The position numbers and the translations under genes were made by a program. Positions 16,183 to 25,596 of a DNA stretch of 64,000 bases are shown piece by piece. Within the stretch, counting starts at the first letter, position 1. Each line of letters starts with the position of its first letter. The DNA comes from Polynucleobacter aenigmaticus (GTDB lineage: Bacteria; Pseudomonadota; Gammaproteobacteria; Burkholderiales; Burkholderiaceae): assembly GCF_002206635.1 (NCBI RefSeq), contig NZ_NGUO01000006.1, forward strand, positions 41,221-105,220, written 5' to 3'. A model generated the notes under the pieces. The model did no database searches. It was not told where the DNA came from and saw only the letters and a program-made list of their open reading frames with translations.

Positions 16183-17934
16183 ATGACAAGCAATACCGAT
16201 AAAGAGAAGCAGCAATCTACCGAAACTGGTCTGCACAAAGGTCTAACGAGTTATGGGGACAAGGGTTTCTCTTTGTTTTTGCGTAAAGCATTTATCAAGG
16301 GCGCCGGCTATACCAATAGCGCCTTAGATCGTCCGGTGATTGGCATTATTAATACCGGGAGTGCCTATAACCCGTGTCATGGCAATATGCCGCAATTAAT
16401 GGAGGCCGTGAAGCGTGGCGTAATGTTGGCCGGTGGATTGCCGATGGATTTTCCGACGATTTCTATTCATGAAAGTTTTGCCGCTCCGACCAGTATGTAT
16501 TTGCGCAACCTAATGTCGATGGATACTGAAGAAATGCTGCGCGCTCAACCTATGGATGCGGTGGTCATGATTGGCGGTTGCGATAAAACGGTCCCGGCTC
16601 AAATGATGGGTGCAGCTTCAGCAGGTCTTCCTGCCATTCAGTTAATTACAGGTTCAATGCTAACGGGCTCTCATCGTAGTGAGCGTGTTGGCGCCTGCAC
16701 TGACTGTCGCCGCTATTGGGGTAAGTTCCGCGCCGGTGAAATCGATGAAGCCGAAAAAGATGAGGTGAATGATCAATTGGTAGCCAGTGTTGGCACTTGC
16801 TCAGTCATGGGGACAGCCAGCACAATGGCTTGCATTGCTGAGGCGTTAGGGATGACTGTGCCGGGTGGTGCAACGCCTCCGGCAGTGACAGCAGACCGCA
16901 TTCGGATTGCGGAGGAGACGGGTACTCGCGCCGTACAAATGGCGAAAGATGGATTGACGATCGATAAGGTGCTTACCGCTGATGCCTTTGAAAACGCGAT
17001 GCGGGTTTTGTTGGCGATTGGTGGATCAACTAATGGCATTGTTCATTTGGCCGCTATCGCTGGCCGCATGGGTTTAGAAATCGATTTAGATGCTCTTGAT
17101 CAGATGGGTGATGAGACTCCTGTTCTCGTGGATCTCAAGCCATCCGGTGACCATTACATGGAGAATTTCCATGATGCTGGTGGTATGACAACCTTATTGC
17201 GTGAGTTAAAGCCATTACTAAAGCTGGATGCGATGACCGTAACAGGCCGCACTTTAGGCGAGGAAATTGATGCAGCTCCGCCAAGTTTTAAGCAAGATGT
17301 TGTCCGCAAGTTTGATAACCCCATTTATCCACGTGGCAGTATTGCTGTCTTGCATGGTAATTTAGCTCCCGGTTGCGCCATCATCAAGCAATCCGCTGCT
17401 AATGAAAAACTAATGGAGCATGAAGGCCGTGCAGTCGTGTTTGAAAATTCTGAAGATCTGGCCAATCGCATTGATAGCCCAGATTTAGATGTGACTGCCG
17501 ATGATATTTTGGTATTAAAGAATATCGGACCTAAAGGCGCGCCAGGTATGCCGGAAGCTGGATACATTCCGATTCCGATGAAGCTCGCGCGTGCAGGCGT
17601 GAAAGATATTGTGCGTATTTCAGATGGACGCATGAGCGGTACTGCGTTTGGAACGATTGTGCTGCACGTCACTCCAGAAGCTGCAGTAGGTGGCCCGCTA
17701 GCGTATGTAAAAAATGGTGATCGCATTCGCCTTAGCGTGAAAAATCGTGAGATTAGTTTATTAGTTTCAGATGAAGAATTGGCAAGGCGTGCACAAGAAA
17801 ATCCAGTGATTGAACCCACTGCTGAGCGCGGCTATCTCAAGCTGTTCTTGGATACGGTGACACAAGCCGACAAGGGTGTCGACTTTGATTTCTTGAGGGC
17901 AGCGAAGATGGTTGGAAAAACGCCGAAGCGTTGA
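16183..17934 (+). CDS. IlvD/Edd-family dehydratase (sugar-acid dehydratase-like)
   Basis: 583 residues, the length of IlvD/Edd dehydratases. The three iron-sulphur cysteines are visible: NPCHG (C65), GGCDKT (C133) and GTCSVMG (C206). The signatures around C133 (GGCDKTVPAQMMGA) and CTDCRRYWG are closer to L-arabonate and other sugar-acid dehydratases than to the branched-chain amino acid enzyme. The predicted reaction removes water from an aldonic acid to a 2-keto-3-deoxy acid. It sits behind a Bug binding protein. A bidirectional terminator shared with tmRNA follows. Confidence 0.85.
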   Translation: MTSNTDKEKQQSTETGLHKGLTSYGDKGFSLFLRKAFIKGAGYTNSALDRPVIGIINTGSAYNPCHGNMPQLMEAVKRGVMLAGGLPMDFPTISIHESFAAPTSMYLRNLMSMDTEEMLRAQPMDAVVMIGGCDKTVPAQMMGAASAGLPAIQLITGSMLTGSHRSERVGACTDCRRYWGKFRAGEIDEAEKDEVNDQLVASVGTCSVMGTASTMACIAEALGMTVPGGATPPAVTADRIRIAEETGTRAVQMAKDGLTIDKVLTADAFENAMRVLLAIGGSTNGIVHLAAIAGRMGLEIDLDALDQMGDETPVLVDLKPSGDHYMENFHDAGGMTTLLRELKPLLKLDAMTVTGRTLGEEIDAAPPSFKQDVVRKFDNPIYPRGSIAVLHGNLAPGCAIIKQSAANEKLMEHEGRAVVFENSEDLANRIDSPDLDVTADDILVLKNIGPKGAPGMPEAGYIPIPMKLARAGVKDIVRISDGRMSGTAFGTIVLHVTPEAAVGGPLAYVKNGDRIRLSVKNREISLLVSDEELARRAQENPVIEPTAERGYLKLFLDTVTQADKGVDFDFLRAAKMVGKTPKR

Positions 17935-17993
17935 TGCGTGAATATGTGAAGAGTAAATCTTCAGCGTGAAGAGAAACGTAAATTAGCGGAAAG

Positions 17994-18022
17994 AAAAACG
18001 CCACCTCAGAAGGTGGCGTTTG
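17994..18022. terminator. bidirectional intrinsic terminator
   Basis: Perfect stem AACGCCACCT / AGGTGGCGTT with a CAG-A loop. It is flanked by AAAAA on the left and TTT on the right. It should stop the dehydratase transcript on the plus strand and the tmRNA precursor on the minus strand. Confidence 0.85.
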
Positions 18023-18051
18023 ACTATTGGGTGAATCAATTTACTTCAAAA

Positions 18052-18410
18052 TGGTGGAGTCGGCGGGAATCGAACCCGCGTCCGCAAATCCTCTACAGCA
18101 AGTTCTACATACTTAGTCATATCATTTAATTTAGCAAGCTAGTCACAGACTGACATGTTCCACGCTCGCGATTCACTAAATTTTCGAATCATTCCCCGTG
18201 ACATGAAATGATCTTATCTCTTGTAAATGACCCTGACCTAGCTTTCGCTAGCTGACCCAAGAGAGAATCAGTTCAGGGGCAACCGCAATTAAGCGGCTAG
18301 TGCGAAACGTTCGTCGTTTGCAGTTATTACATTCCCATTGATTTACGAGATAACGGGTCCTCGGTATGCCCTTGATGCTTTGTAATCCACGTCGAAACCA
18401 TGTCGACCCC
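18052..18410 (-). ncRNA. ssrA: transfer-messenger RNA (tmRNA), one-piece
   Basis: Read on the minus strand, the 5' end GGGGTCGACATGGTTTCGACG pairs through seven bases (GGGGTCG) with CGACTCC before the encoded ACCA. The TPsiC arm GGTTCGATTCC lies near the 3' end. The 359-base length and uninterrupted ends show the ordinary, non-permuted form. The tag frame at 18321-18292 reads ANDERFALAA followed by TAA at 18291-18289. This ties the segment to betaproteobacteria. tmRNA with SmpB rescues stalled ribosomes and tags products for proteolysis. Confidence 0.98.
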
Positions 18411-18435
18411 GGAGTTCATGCATTGGAATCCCTAT

Positions 18436-18456
18436 TTTAAGGCTCTTGACCTTAAA
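18436..18456. promoter_or_regulatory. inverted repeat TTTAAGG-N7-CCTTAAA upstream of tmRNA
   Basis: A perfect 7+7 inverted repeat with a 7-base centre lies 26 bases before the mature tmRNA 5' end and after the gph stop. There is no T-tract, so it is not a normal terminator. It overlaps a TAAAAT sequence that could serve as a -10 box for tmRNA. It may be an operator or a processing hairpin. Confidence 0.4.
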
Positions 18457-18478
18457 TTGCTTGTTATCTTTTCATTCC

Positions 18479-19156
18479 CTACTGGGGGAAGATGATTTCT
18501 AGTAATTCTTTTGGGTGCCGCACAAGGTAATCTGCGCCCCAGGCCTCTGGAGGCTCTTCACAGCCACAATAACCATAGGCGGCTGCAATGGTCTTCATTC
18601 CCGCCGCTTTGCCTGCCACGATATCCCTAATGTCATCGCCAACATAGAGCGATCTGCTTGGATCAATATTGGCGACTCTAGCAGCATGCAAGATGGGTTC
18701 GGGGTGCGGTTTTGAGTATGGTGTAGTGTCGCCAGAGACGGTTGATGCCGCTCTTTGACGTAAGCCCATCAAATCAGTCAGGGGATTGGTAAAGCGCTCG
18801 CTCTTGTTGGTGACGATTCCCCAGGGAAGTTTTGCATCATCCAATTGCTTTAATACATGATCCATACCTTCGAAAAGCACGCTATTGATGTACAAAGCCT
18901 TTTCATAGTTCTTAAAAAATTCATCACGTAATGAAATGAAGTCTGGGTGCTCAGGATCAATCCCAAAGGCCCCACCAATCAATCCTCTAGCTCCAGCAGA
19001 AGCGCAGGGGCGCAAGACTGCATATTGTTTAGGCGCGAGGTTTCTAGCGATCAGCAGTTGATTGGTAGCTGCCACAAGGTCTGGGGCAGTATCAGCGAGA
19101 GTGCCGTCGAGGTCAAAAAAGACGCCCTTGTAAGGACTTGCTAACCCGCTACTCAT
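18479..19156 (-). CDS. gph: phosphoglycolate phosphatase (HAD family)
   Basis: 225 residues of HAD subfamily IA. The nucleophile motif is [11 protein letters not shown] near residue 15, the motif II Thr is in WGIVTNKSE, the motif III Lys follows in SKPHPEP, and the last acidic pair is in YVGDDIRDI. It hydrolyses 2-phosphoglycolate, formed by Rubisco side reactions or DNA repair. The start overlaps the ubiG stop by ATGA, the usual ubiG-gph coupling in betaproteobacteria. It lies between tmRNA and ubiG on the same strand. Confidence 0.93.
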   Translation of the reverse strand: MSSGLASPYKGVFFDLDGTLADTAPDLVAATNQLLIARNLAPKQYAVLRPCASAGARGLIGGAFGIDPEHPDFISLRDEFFKNYEKALYINSVLFEGMDHVLKQLDDAKLPWGIVTNKSERFTNPLTDLMGLRQRAASTVSGDTTPYSKPHPEPILHAARVANIDPSRSLYVGDDIRDIVAGKAAGMKTIAAAYGYCGCEEPPEAWGADYLVRHPKELLEIIFPQ

Positions 19157-19842
19157 TTACTTACGGCAATCATGTAATTCACATCTACATCATCACCTAG
19201 GCTGTAGACCTGGGTAAGCGGGTTATAGCTCATTCCCTTCATAGCGATCATCTCCAGTCCGGCTTGGCGGGTAAATCCGACTAATTCAGATGGCTTGATG
19301 AACTTTGCATATTCGTGAGTACCTTTGGGGAGTAGCCTCAGGACGTATTCCGCGCCAATAATCGCGAATAAGTAGGATTTGGGGCTACGATTTAAGGTGC
19401 TGAAAAAAAGCGTGCCACCAGGCTTACAGAGCTTTGCACAGGCTCTAACGACAGATGAGGGGTCTGGGACGTGCTCTAACATTTCCATGCAGGTGACAAC
19501 ATCGTATTGCTCTGGCTCTTCCTCAGCTAGCGCTTCAGCTGAAATAGCTCGATATAGAAGTGTGGCCCCAACCTCTAATGCATGTAATTCAGCGACTTTG
19601 AGGGCTTTTTCAGATAAATCAATGCCGCAGGTATGGGCTCCAGATTGAGCGATAGACTCTGCCAAAATGCCGCCACCGCAACCTACGTCCAATACCTTCT
19701 TGCCTTCGAGATCAACAAAAGACTTGATCCAGTTCAGGCGCAGCGGATTAATCGCATGCAAAGGCTTGAATTCACTATTGGGATCCCACCAGCGGTGGGC
19801 TAGGGCGCTAAATTTAGCGATTTCGGACTGATCGACGTTCAT
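19153..19842 (-). CDS. ubiG: ubiquinone biosynthesis O-methyltransferase UbiG
   Basis: 229 residues. The N-terminus [31 protein letters not shown] is the UbiG family start, followed by motif [15 protein letters not shown], and later motifs [11 protein letters not shown] and [12 protein letters not shown]. It performs both O-methylations in ubiquinone synthesis with SAM. It lies between the OmpA-like gene and gph on the minus strand, with a terminator separating it from ompA. Confidence 0.96.
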   Translation of the reverse strand: MNVDQSEIAKFSALAHRWWDPNSEFKPLHAINPLRLNWIKSFVDLEGKKVLDVGCGGGILAESIAQSGAHTCGIDLSEKALKVAELHALEVGATLLYRAISAEALAEEEPEQYDVVTCMEMLEHVPDPSSVVRACAKLCKPGGTLFFSTLNRSPKSYLFAIIGAEYVLRLLPKGTHEYAKFIKPSELVGFTRQAGLEMIAMKGMSYNPLTQVYSLGDDVDVNYMIAVSK

Positions 19843-19898
19843 AGGTATTTAGGCAAAGACATTGCTTAACGATGGAGGAAGTACGAATATAGCGGAAA

Positions 19899-19928
19899 TA
19901 AAAAAGCCCGCTAGAAGCGGGCTTTTTT
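19899..19928. terminator. intrinsic terminator behind the OmpA-like gene
   Basis: AAAAAAGCCCGCT / AGCGGGCTTTTTT is a perfect GC-rich hairpin with A and T tracts on both sides. It lies 14 bases after the stop of the minus-strand OmpA-like gene and before ubiG. It would end the abundant ompA message. Confidence 0.92.
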
Positions 19929-19942
19929 ACAAGTAAAAAGAA

Positions 19943-20515
19943 TTACTTAACAGCAGCTGTACCAACAACTTCGATGTCGGTGCGGCGGTTTTTAGCGCGG
20001 CCTTCAGCAGTTGCATTGGATGCAACTGGATTGCTCTTGCCTTTTGATTCTGTGTAAATACGGCTACCGTCAACACCTTTGCTTACTAGGTAAGCTTTAA
20101 CGGACTGTGCACGACGTTGGCCGAGAGCCATGTTGTAAGCATCAGTACCAACGCTATCAGTGTTACCAACAGCAATAATTACTTCTAATTTGATTTTGCT
20201 TAAGTCTTTAGCAATTTTGTCCAAAGTAGCTTGACCTTCTGGCTTCAATGTAGCTTTGTCGAAGTCATAAAGTGTGTCAGCTTGCAAAGTGATCTTGCTT
20301 TGGCTAATGCCAGGAGCAGCAGCTTTAGGAGCCAACCAGCCATCGCAATTTGCAGCAGCAGTTGCAGGTGTCCAGTTGTTATCACGCCAGCACAATGTGC
20401 CGTCGCCGTTTTTCCAGTTTAAGCCAGCGCTGTTTTCCCAGTTATCGGAAGCCATTGCTGCAGATGCAGAAACGGTAACAACAGATGCGAGCAACACTTT
20501 TAGGGTTTTGTTCAT
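19943..20515 (-). CDS. OmpA-family outer membrane protein
   Basis: 190 residues with a signal peptide ending ASAAMA. A short N-terminal part rich in Trp and Asn is followed by a C-terminal OmpA/Pal-like peptidoglycan-binding domain: LYDFDKATLKPEG, GNTDSVGTDAYNMALGQRRAQSV and the closing GRAKNRRTDIEV. There is no eight-strand barrel, so this is a short OmpA-like protein that probably tethers the outer membrane to the wall. It is divergent from gyrA, as is common in this order, and has its own strong terminator. Confidence 0.9.
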   Translation of the reverse strand: MNKTLKVLLASVVTVSASAAMASDNWENSAGLNWKNGDGTLCWRDNNWTPATAAANCDGWLAPKAAAPGISQSKITLQADTLYDFDKATLKPEGQATLDKIAKDLSKIKLEVIIAVGNTDSVGTDAYNMALGQRRAQSVKAYLVSKGVDGSRIYTESKGKSNPVASNATAEGRAKNRRTDIEVVGTAAVK

Positions 20516-20622
20516 TTTTAGTCCTCAAAAATCTCTTTTTTAATTAAAGTCAAACTTAAATGTAATTCGCCCTACCTTGAAGCAAAAAAACTGCAAAGCG
20601 ACACATCTCAATTTCGTACAAA

Positions 20623-20652
20623 CTGACAGAATCTTAGCATAGGGGCTATCAG
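20623..20652 (+). promoter_or_regulatory. putative sigma-70 promoter for the gyrA operon
   Basis: CTGACA (five of six matches to the -35 consensus) and TATCAG (four of six to the -10) are 18 bases apart. They lie 25 bases ahead of the gyrA ATG at 20677 in the gap with the divergent OmpA-like gene. This is a by-eye match only. Confidence 0.4.
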
Positions 20653-20676
20653 TCATCAAAATGATATTATTTCTAA

Positions 20677-23388
20677 ATGGAACAAGCCGCTAAAGAAACA
20701 CTACCAATATCCCTAGAAGACGAAATGCGGCGGTCCTATTTGGACTACGCAATGAGCGTCATTGTCGGCAGAGCCCTGCCAGACGTACGTGACGGCCTAA
20801 AACCGGTTCATCGCCGGGTCTTATTCGCGATGTATGAATTAAACAACGATTGGAACCGAGCTTACAAAAAATCTGCCCGCATAGTTGGCGATGTGATCGG
20901 TAAATACCATCCACACGGCGATTCTGCGGTGTATGACACCATTGTTCGAATGGCTCAGGATTTCTCTTTGCGCTATATGTTGATTGACGGACAGGGGAAC
21001 TTTGGCTCTGTAGACGGCGATAACGCTGCTGCAATGCGGTATACCGAGATCCGTCTGCGCAAGATTGCCCATGAGTTATTGGCTGATTTGGACAAAGAGA
21101 CCGTCGATTTCGGGCCAAACTACGATGGTAGCGAGCAAGAACCCCTGATTCTTCCTGCAAAAGTACCTAATTTGCTGATTAACGGTAGTTCAGGCATTGC
21201 TGTGGGTATGGCAACGAATATCCCTCCCCATAACTTGGATGAGGTGATTACAGCCTGTTTGCATGTTCTGCACAACCCAGAATGCACGATTGATGAGTTG
21301 ATTGAGATCATTCCTGCACCGGATTTCCCCACCGCCGGCATTATTTATGGTGTTCAAGGGGTCCGTGAGGGCTATCGCACTGGCCGTGGCCGTGTAGTGA
21401 TGCGTGCCAAAACGCACTTTGAAGATCTGGATAAAGGTGCGCGTCAGTCGATCATCGTTGATGAGTTGCCATATCAAGTAAACAAAAAGAATTTGCTTGA
21501 GCGTATTGCCGAGTTGGTGAATGAGAAAAAAGTTGAGGGTATCTCTGACCTGCGCGACGAGTCTGATAAGTCAGGTATGCGCGTAGTGATTGAACTCAAG
21601 CGCGGTGAAGTGCCTGAGGTCGTATTGAACAATCTCTATAAGAGTACTCAGCTACAAGATAACTTCGGTATGAACATGGTGGCTTTGGTGGATAACCAAC
21701 CGCGCCTGTTGAATTTGAAGCAGATGCTCGAGTACTTCTTGCAGCATCGTCGCGAGGTAGTCACACGTCGCACGATTTTTGAATTACGCAAAGCGCGTGA
21801 GCGTGGTCATGTCTTAGAAGGTTTGGCTGTTGCATTGGCAAACATTGATGAATTTATTGCCCTCATTAAAGCTGCTCCAAATCCAGTGATTGCTAAACAA
21901 GAATTAATGAGCAAGGCATGGGACTCTTCTATGGTGCGCGAGATGTTGGCGCGTGCTGAGACGGATACTCCGGGCGGTCGCAATGCTTATCGCCCAGAAG
22001 GTTTGTTGCCAGAGTACGGCATGCAAACCACTGGCTTGTATCGCTTATCCGATAGCCAAGCGCAAGAAATTTTGCAGATGCGTTTGCAACGCTTGACTGG
22101 CCTTGAGCAAGACAAGATTGTGAATGAGTACAAAGATGTGATGACAGAGATTTCTGACTTACTCGACTTACTTGCTAAGCCAGAACGCGTTACTCAAGTG
22201 ATTGAGTCTGAGTTGAAAGAAGTTCAAGCGGAATTTGGTATTGCTGGCGGCGATAGTGGTCGTCGTTCATTCATTGAAATAAATGCAACCGAGTTGTTCA
22301 CAGAAGATTTGATTACACCGCAAGATATGGTGGTCACACTTTCAAACACGGGTTACATGAAGAGCCAGCCTCTGAGTGAATACCGTGCGCAAAAGCGTGG
22401 AGGGCGTGGCAAACAAGCTGCAGCCACTAAGAATGAAGATTGGATTGAAACACTCTTCGTTGCAAATACTCACGACATCATCTTGTGTTTCTCTGATCGC
22501 GGCCGTATGTATTGGCTCAAAGTATGGGAAGTTCCACAAGGTAGTCGTAACTCACGCGGTAAGCCAATCGTCAATATGTTCCCATTAATTGAGGGTGAAA
22601 AGATCACAGTGATTCTCCCGATTAAGGGGTATCAGGATGATCAGTACGTCTTTATGGCAACGAGCTTGGGCACAGTGAAGAAGACTCGCTTGTCTGATTT
22701 CTCCAATCCACGTAAGGCTGGAATTATTGCGGTTGACTTGAATGAGAATGACTTCTTAGTTGGCGCAGCTATAACTGATGGTCAGCATGACGTGATGTTG
22801 TTCTCTGATGCTGGTAAAGCAGTGCGTTTTGATGAGAATGATGTTCGTCCAATGGGTCGTACAGCGCGCGGTGTGCGTGGTATGAACTTGGGTGAGGGTC
22901 ATCAAGTGATCGCCATGTTAGTTGCTCCAGCTGCTGAAGCTACGGAAGGCGCCGAGGCAGCGGTAGTTGACGCGAATGGCCTTGCTATTCCGAGTAGCGT
23001 ATTGACTGCAACTGAAAATGGTTTTGGTAAGCGCACTCCGATTGGTGAATACACCCGTCACGGTCGCGGCACCAAAGGCATGATTGCGATTCAGACAACT
23101 GAGCGGAACGGTAAAGTGGTTGCTGCCTCATTGGTGTCTCCTGAAGATCAAATTATGTTGATCACTACTGGCGGTATCTTGGTTCGTACGCGGGTTTCAG
23201 AAATTCGTGAGATGGGGCGCGCTACACAGGGCGTCACCTTGATCAACGTTGATGAAGGTACGCGCTTATCTGGTCTGCAACGGATTGCTGAAAGCGATTC
23301 CGATGATGAGAATGATGGTGAAGAGGGCGGTGACGTCTCCGCTGATCCAGTTGTTGACTCTAATGTTGATGAAGCTGGTGATGCCTAA
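20677..23388 (+). CDS. gyrA: DNA gyrase subunit A
   Basis: 903 residues. The winged-helix active site has the catalytic Tyr at Y122 in AAMRYTEIR. The quinolone region reads [10 protein letters not shown] with S83 and D87 unchanged, as in sensitive enzymes. The GyrA box QKRGGRGK lies in the C-terminal beta-pinwheel, and the tail is acidic ([13 protein letters not shown]). A 40-residue Ala/Glu-rich insert ([20 protein letters not shown]) interrupts the pinwheel, as in several betaproteobacteria. Gyrase introduces negative supercoils. It is first in a long operon with serC and aromatic amino acid genes. Confidence 0.98.
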   Translation: MEQAAKETLPISLEDEMRRSYLDYAMSVIVGRALPDVRDGLKPVHRRVLFAMYELNNDWNRAYKKSARIVGDVIGKYHPHGDSAVYDTIVRMAQDFSLRYMLIDGQGNFGSVDGDNAAAMRYTEIRLRKIAHELLADLDKETVDFGPNYDGSEQEPLILPAKVPNLLINGSSGIAVGMATNIPPHNLDEVITACLHVLHNPECTIDELIEIIPAPDFPTAGIIYGVQGVREGYRTGRGRVVMRAKTHFEDLDKGARQSIIVDELPYQVNKKNLLERIAELVNEKKVEGISDLRDESDKSGMRVVIELKRGEVPEVVLNNLYKSTQLQDNFGMNMVALVDNQPRLLNLKQMLEYFLQHRREVVTRRTIFELRKARERGHVLEGLAVALANIDEFIALIKAAPNPVIAKQELMSKAWDSSMVREMLARAETDTPGGRNAYRPEGLLPEYGMQTTGLYRLSDSQAQEILQMRLQRLTGLEQDKIVNEYKDVMTEISDLLDLLAKPERVTQVIESELKEVQAEFGIAGGDSGRRSFIEINATELFTEDLITPQDMVVTLSNTGYMKSQPLSEYRAQKRGGRGKQAAATKNEDWIETLFVANTHDIILCFSDRGRMYWLKVWEVPQGSRNSRGKPIVNMFPLIEGEKITVILPIKGYQDDQYVFMATSLGTVKKTRLSDFSNPRKAGIIAVDLNENDFLVGAAITDGQHDVMLFSDAGKAVRFDENDVRPMGRTARGVRGMNLGEGHQVIAMLVAPAAEATEGAEAAVVDANGLAIPSSVLTATENGFGKRTPIGEYTRHGRGTKGMIAIQTTERNGKVVAASLVSPEDQIMLITTGGILVRTRVSEIREMGRATQGVTLINVDEGTRLSGLQRIAESDSDDENDGEEGGDVSADPVVDSNVDEAGDA

Positions 23389-23419
23389 TTGGCATTCATT
23401 CAAGGTTAATTAACTCATC

Positions 23420-24517
23420 ATGACGTTTGACCGCCGCATTTTTAATTTCGCTGCGGGGCCTGCTACCGTACCCGAAGAGGTATTGAAGCAGGCTGCTGCA
23501 GAGATGTTGAATTGGCAGGGCCTAGGCGCCAGCGTGATGGAGGTTAGTCACCGCGGCAAAGAGTTCATGGCTCTTTATGAGGAAGTGTTGCAAGATTTGC
23601 GCACTTTGATGAACATCCCTGAGTCTTACGAGATCTTGCTACTTCAAGGTGGTGGCCTTGGCCAGAATGCGGCAATTCCGATGAATCTCATGGGTCTTGG
23701 CAAGAATGGCCCTAAAGCCGATTTTTTAGTCACCGGTATTTGGTCTGAAAAATCTTTTAAAGAGGCGGATAAGTACGGTGTTGCACATCTAGCAGCATCT
23801 TCTGCAGCGGAAAAATTTAATACGATTCCACCAAGATCAACTTGGCAACTCTCTGATGATGCTGCCTATGTGCATTACTGCGCCAATGAAACCATTGGTG
23901 GCGTAGAGTTTCCAGACGTACCTGATGTCAATGGCAAACTTTTAGTTGCTGATATCTCTAGCAATATTCTTTCAAGAGAAATGGATGTCACAAAATGTGG
24001 CGTTTGGTTTGGTGGTGCCCAGAAAAATATTGGTCCATCGGGTGTAACAATCGTCATCGTGCGTAAGGATTTGATGGGCCACAGCATGAAAATCACACCT
24101 TCAATTTGGGATTGGGCTAAGCAGGCAGCCAATCAATCAATGTTGAACACTCCACCGACATTTGCTATTTACATGGCTGGCCTTGGATTTAAGTGGTTAC
24201 TCAAGCAGGGTGGAGTAAAGGCCATTGAGAAGTGCAATCAAGAAAAAGCAGCTTTGCTCTACAACTTCTTGGATCAAAGTAGTCTGTATGAGAATCGCGT
24301 GACCAAAGAATATCGCTCCAGAATGAATGTAACTTTCTTCTTGAAAGATGACGCTCTGAATGCAGAGTTCTTGGCGAAATCCAATGCCGCAGGTTTAGTT
24401 GCATTACGTGGTCATAAGGCCGCTGGCGGTATGCGTGCCAGTATTTACAACGCAATGCCACTTGAGGGCGTCAAAGCGTTAGTGGAATTTATGCGTGACT
24501 TTGAAAGGCGTGCCTAA
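23420..24517 (+). CDS. serC: phosphoserine aminotransferase
   Basis: 365 residues, fold type I PLP enzyme. It begins IFNFAAGPATVPEEVL, the SerC signature, and carries the PLP lysine in GGAQKNIGPSGV. It transaminates 3-phosphohydroxypyruvate to phosphoserine and also serves vitamin B6 synthesis. It lies 31 bases after gyrA, and its TAA overlaps the pheA ATG by one base, giving translational coupling. Confidence 0.97.
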   Translation: MTFDRRIFNFAAGPATVPEEVLKQAAAEMLNWQGLGASVMEVSHRGKEFMALYEEVLQDLRTLMNIPESYEILLLQGGGLGQNAAIPMNLMGLGKNGPKADFLVTGIWSEKSFKEADKYGVAHLAASSAAEKFNTIPPRSTWQLSDDAAYVHYCANETIGGVEFPDVPDVNGKLLVADISSNILSREMDVTKCGVWFGGAQKNIGPSGVTIVIVRKDLMGHSMKITPSIWDWAKQAANQSMLNTPPTFAIYMAGLGFKWLLKQGGVKAIEKCNQEKAALLYNFLDQSSLYENRVTKEYRSRMNVTFFLKDDALNAEFLAKSNAAGLVALRGHKAAGGMRASIYNAMPLEGVKALVEFMRDFERRA

Positions 24518-25596
24518 TGAGTACTGAAGAACAGCGCTTAGCGCCCATCCGCGACAAGATCGATACACTGGATTTGCAGATTTTAGATTTACTGACTCAG
24601 CGTGCCAAAGCAGCTCAAGAGGTTGGCCACATTAAGGGCGGTTTTTCATCGCCAGTCTTTAGGCCAGAGCGCGAGCGTCAAGTTGTCGCACGCTTGCAAG
24701 AACTCAGCAAGGGTCCATTGCTGCCTGATGGCATAGCTGCAATTTGGCGAGAAGTGATGTCTGCTTGTAGAGCCCTAGAAGCGCGTCAGACGATTGCTTA
24801 CCTCGGACCTGTTGGTACATTTTCAGAGCAGGCTGCACAAACTTATTTTGGTCATTCGATTGCAGGCTTGCCTTGCAATAGCATTGATGAAGTCTTTAAA
24901 GCTGTTGAGAAGGGTGCGGCACAGTTTGGTGTTGTCCCTGTTGAAAACTCAAGTGAAGGTGCGATTTCCAGAACCTTGGATTTGCTATTAGATTCATCCA
25001 TGCGCATTAGTGGCGAAGTAGTCTTGCCGATTCGTCACCATCTTTTAACTAAAAGCGGAAGCTTGGATGGTGTGACTACAGTTTGTGCTCATGCTCAGGC
25101 TTTGGCGCAATGTCAGCAATGGTTGAGTTTGCATGCTCCCCAACTCAAGCGCCAGGCAGTGAGCAGTAATGCCGAGGCTGCTCGCATGGTGGCAAGCGAT
25201 CCTACCTTGGCTGCGATTGCAGGCGATCCGGCGCAAGAGGCTTACGGCCTGCAAGCAGTTGCCGCAGAGATTCAGGATGATCCTCACAACCGCACCCGTT
25301 TTGTGGTCGTCGGCACTTATGAATGCCAGCCTACCGGCAAAGATCAAACATCTTTAGTCCTTTCGGTGGATAACCAGCCGGGCGCTGTTTATCGCTTGCT
25401 AGAGCCTCTCGCTAAACATGGCGTTTCAATGAATCGTTTTGAGTCTCGTCCTGCGCGCAAGGGAACCTGGGAGTATCACTTTTATATCGATGTAGCTGGT
25501 CATGCAGAAGATGCAAAAGTTTCTAAGGCATTGGAAGAGTTAAAAACGACTGCCGCCTTTTATAAAAACCTTGGTTCATACCCCCATTCAGCATGA
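24517..25596 (+). CDS. pheA: bifunctional chorismate mutase / prephenate dehydratase
   Basis: 359 residues in three parts. An N-terminal AroQ chorismate mutase helix bundle (IRDKIDTLDLQILDLLTQRAK) is followed by the prephenate dehydratase domain from about residue 93 (TIAYLGPVGTFSEQAA, with NRTRFVVVG). Last is a C-terminal ACT domain with the phenylalanine-binding ESRP. It makes phenylpyruvate and should be feedback inhibited by phenylalanine. It overlaps serC by one base and hisC by four. Confidence 0.97.
   Translation: MSTEEQRLAPIRDKIDTLDLQILDLLTQRAKAAQEVGHIKGGFSSPVFRPERERQVVARLQELSKGPLLPDGIAAIWREVMSACRALEARQTIAYLGPVGTFSEQAAQTYFGHSIAGLPCNSIDEVFKAVEKGAAQFGVVPVENSSEGAISRTLDLLLDSSMRISGEVVLPIRHHLLTKSGSLDGVTTVCAHAQALAQCQQWLSLHAPQLKRQAVSSNAEAARMVASDPTLAAIAGDPAQEAYGLQAVAAEIQDDPHNRTRFVVVGTYECQPTGKDQTSLVLSVDNQPGAVYRLLEPLAKHGVSMNRFESRPARKGTWEYHFYIDVAGHAEDAKVSKALEELKTTAAFYKNLGSYPHSA

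Noticed and set aside
17325..17819. 164-codon open frame antisense to the IlvD/Edd dehydratase
   Set aside because: Shadow frame of a strongly conserved enzyme; no start signals.
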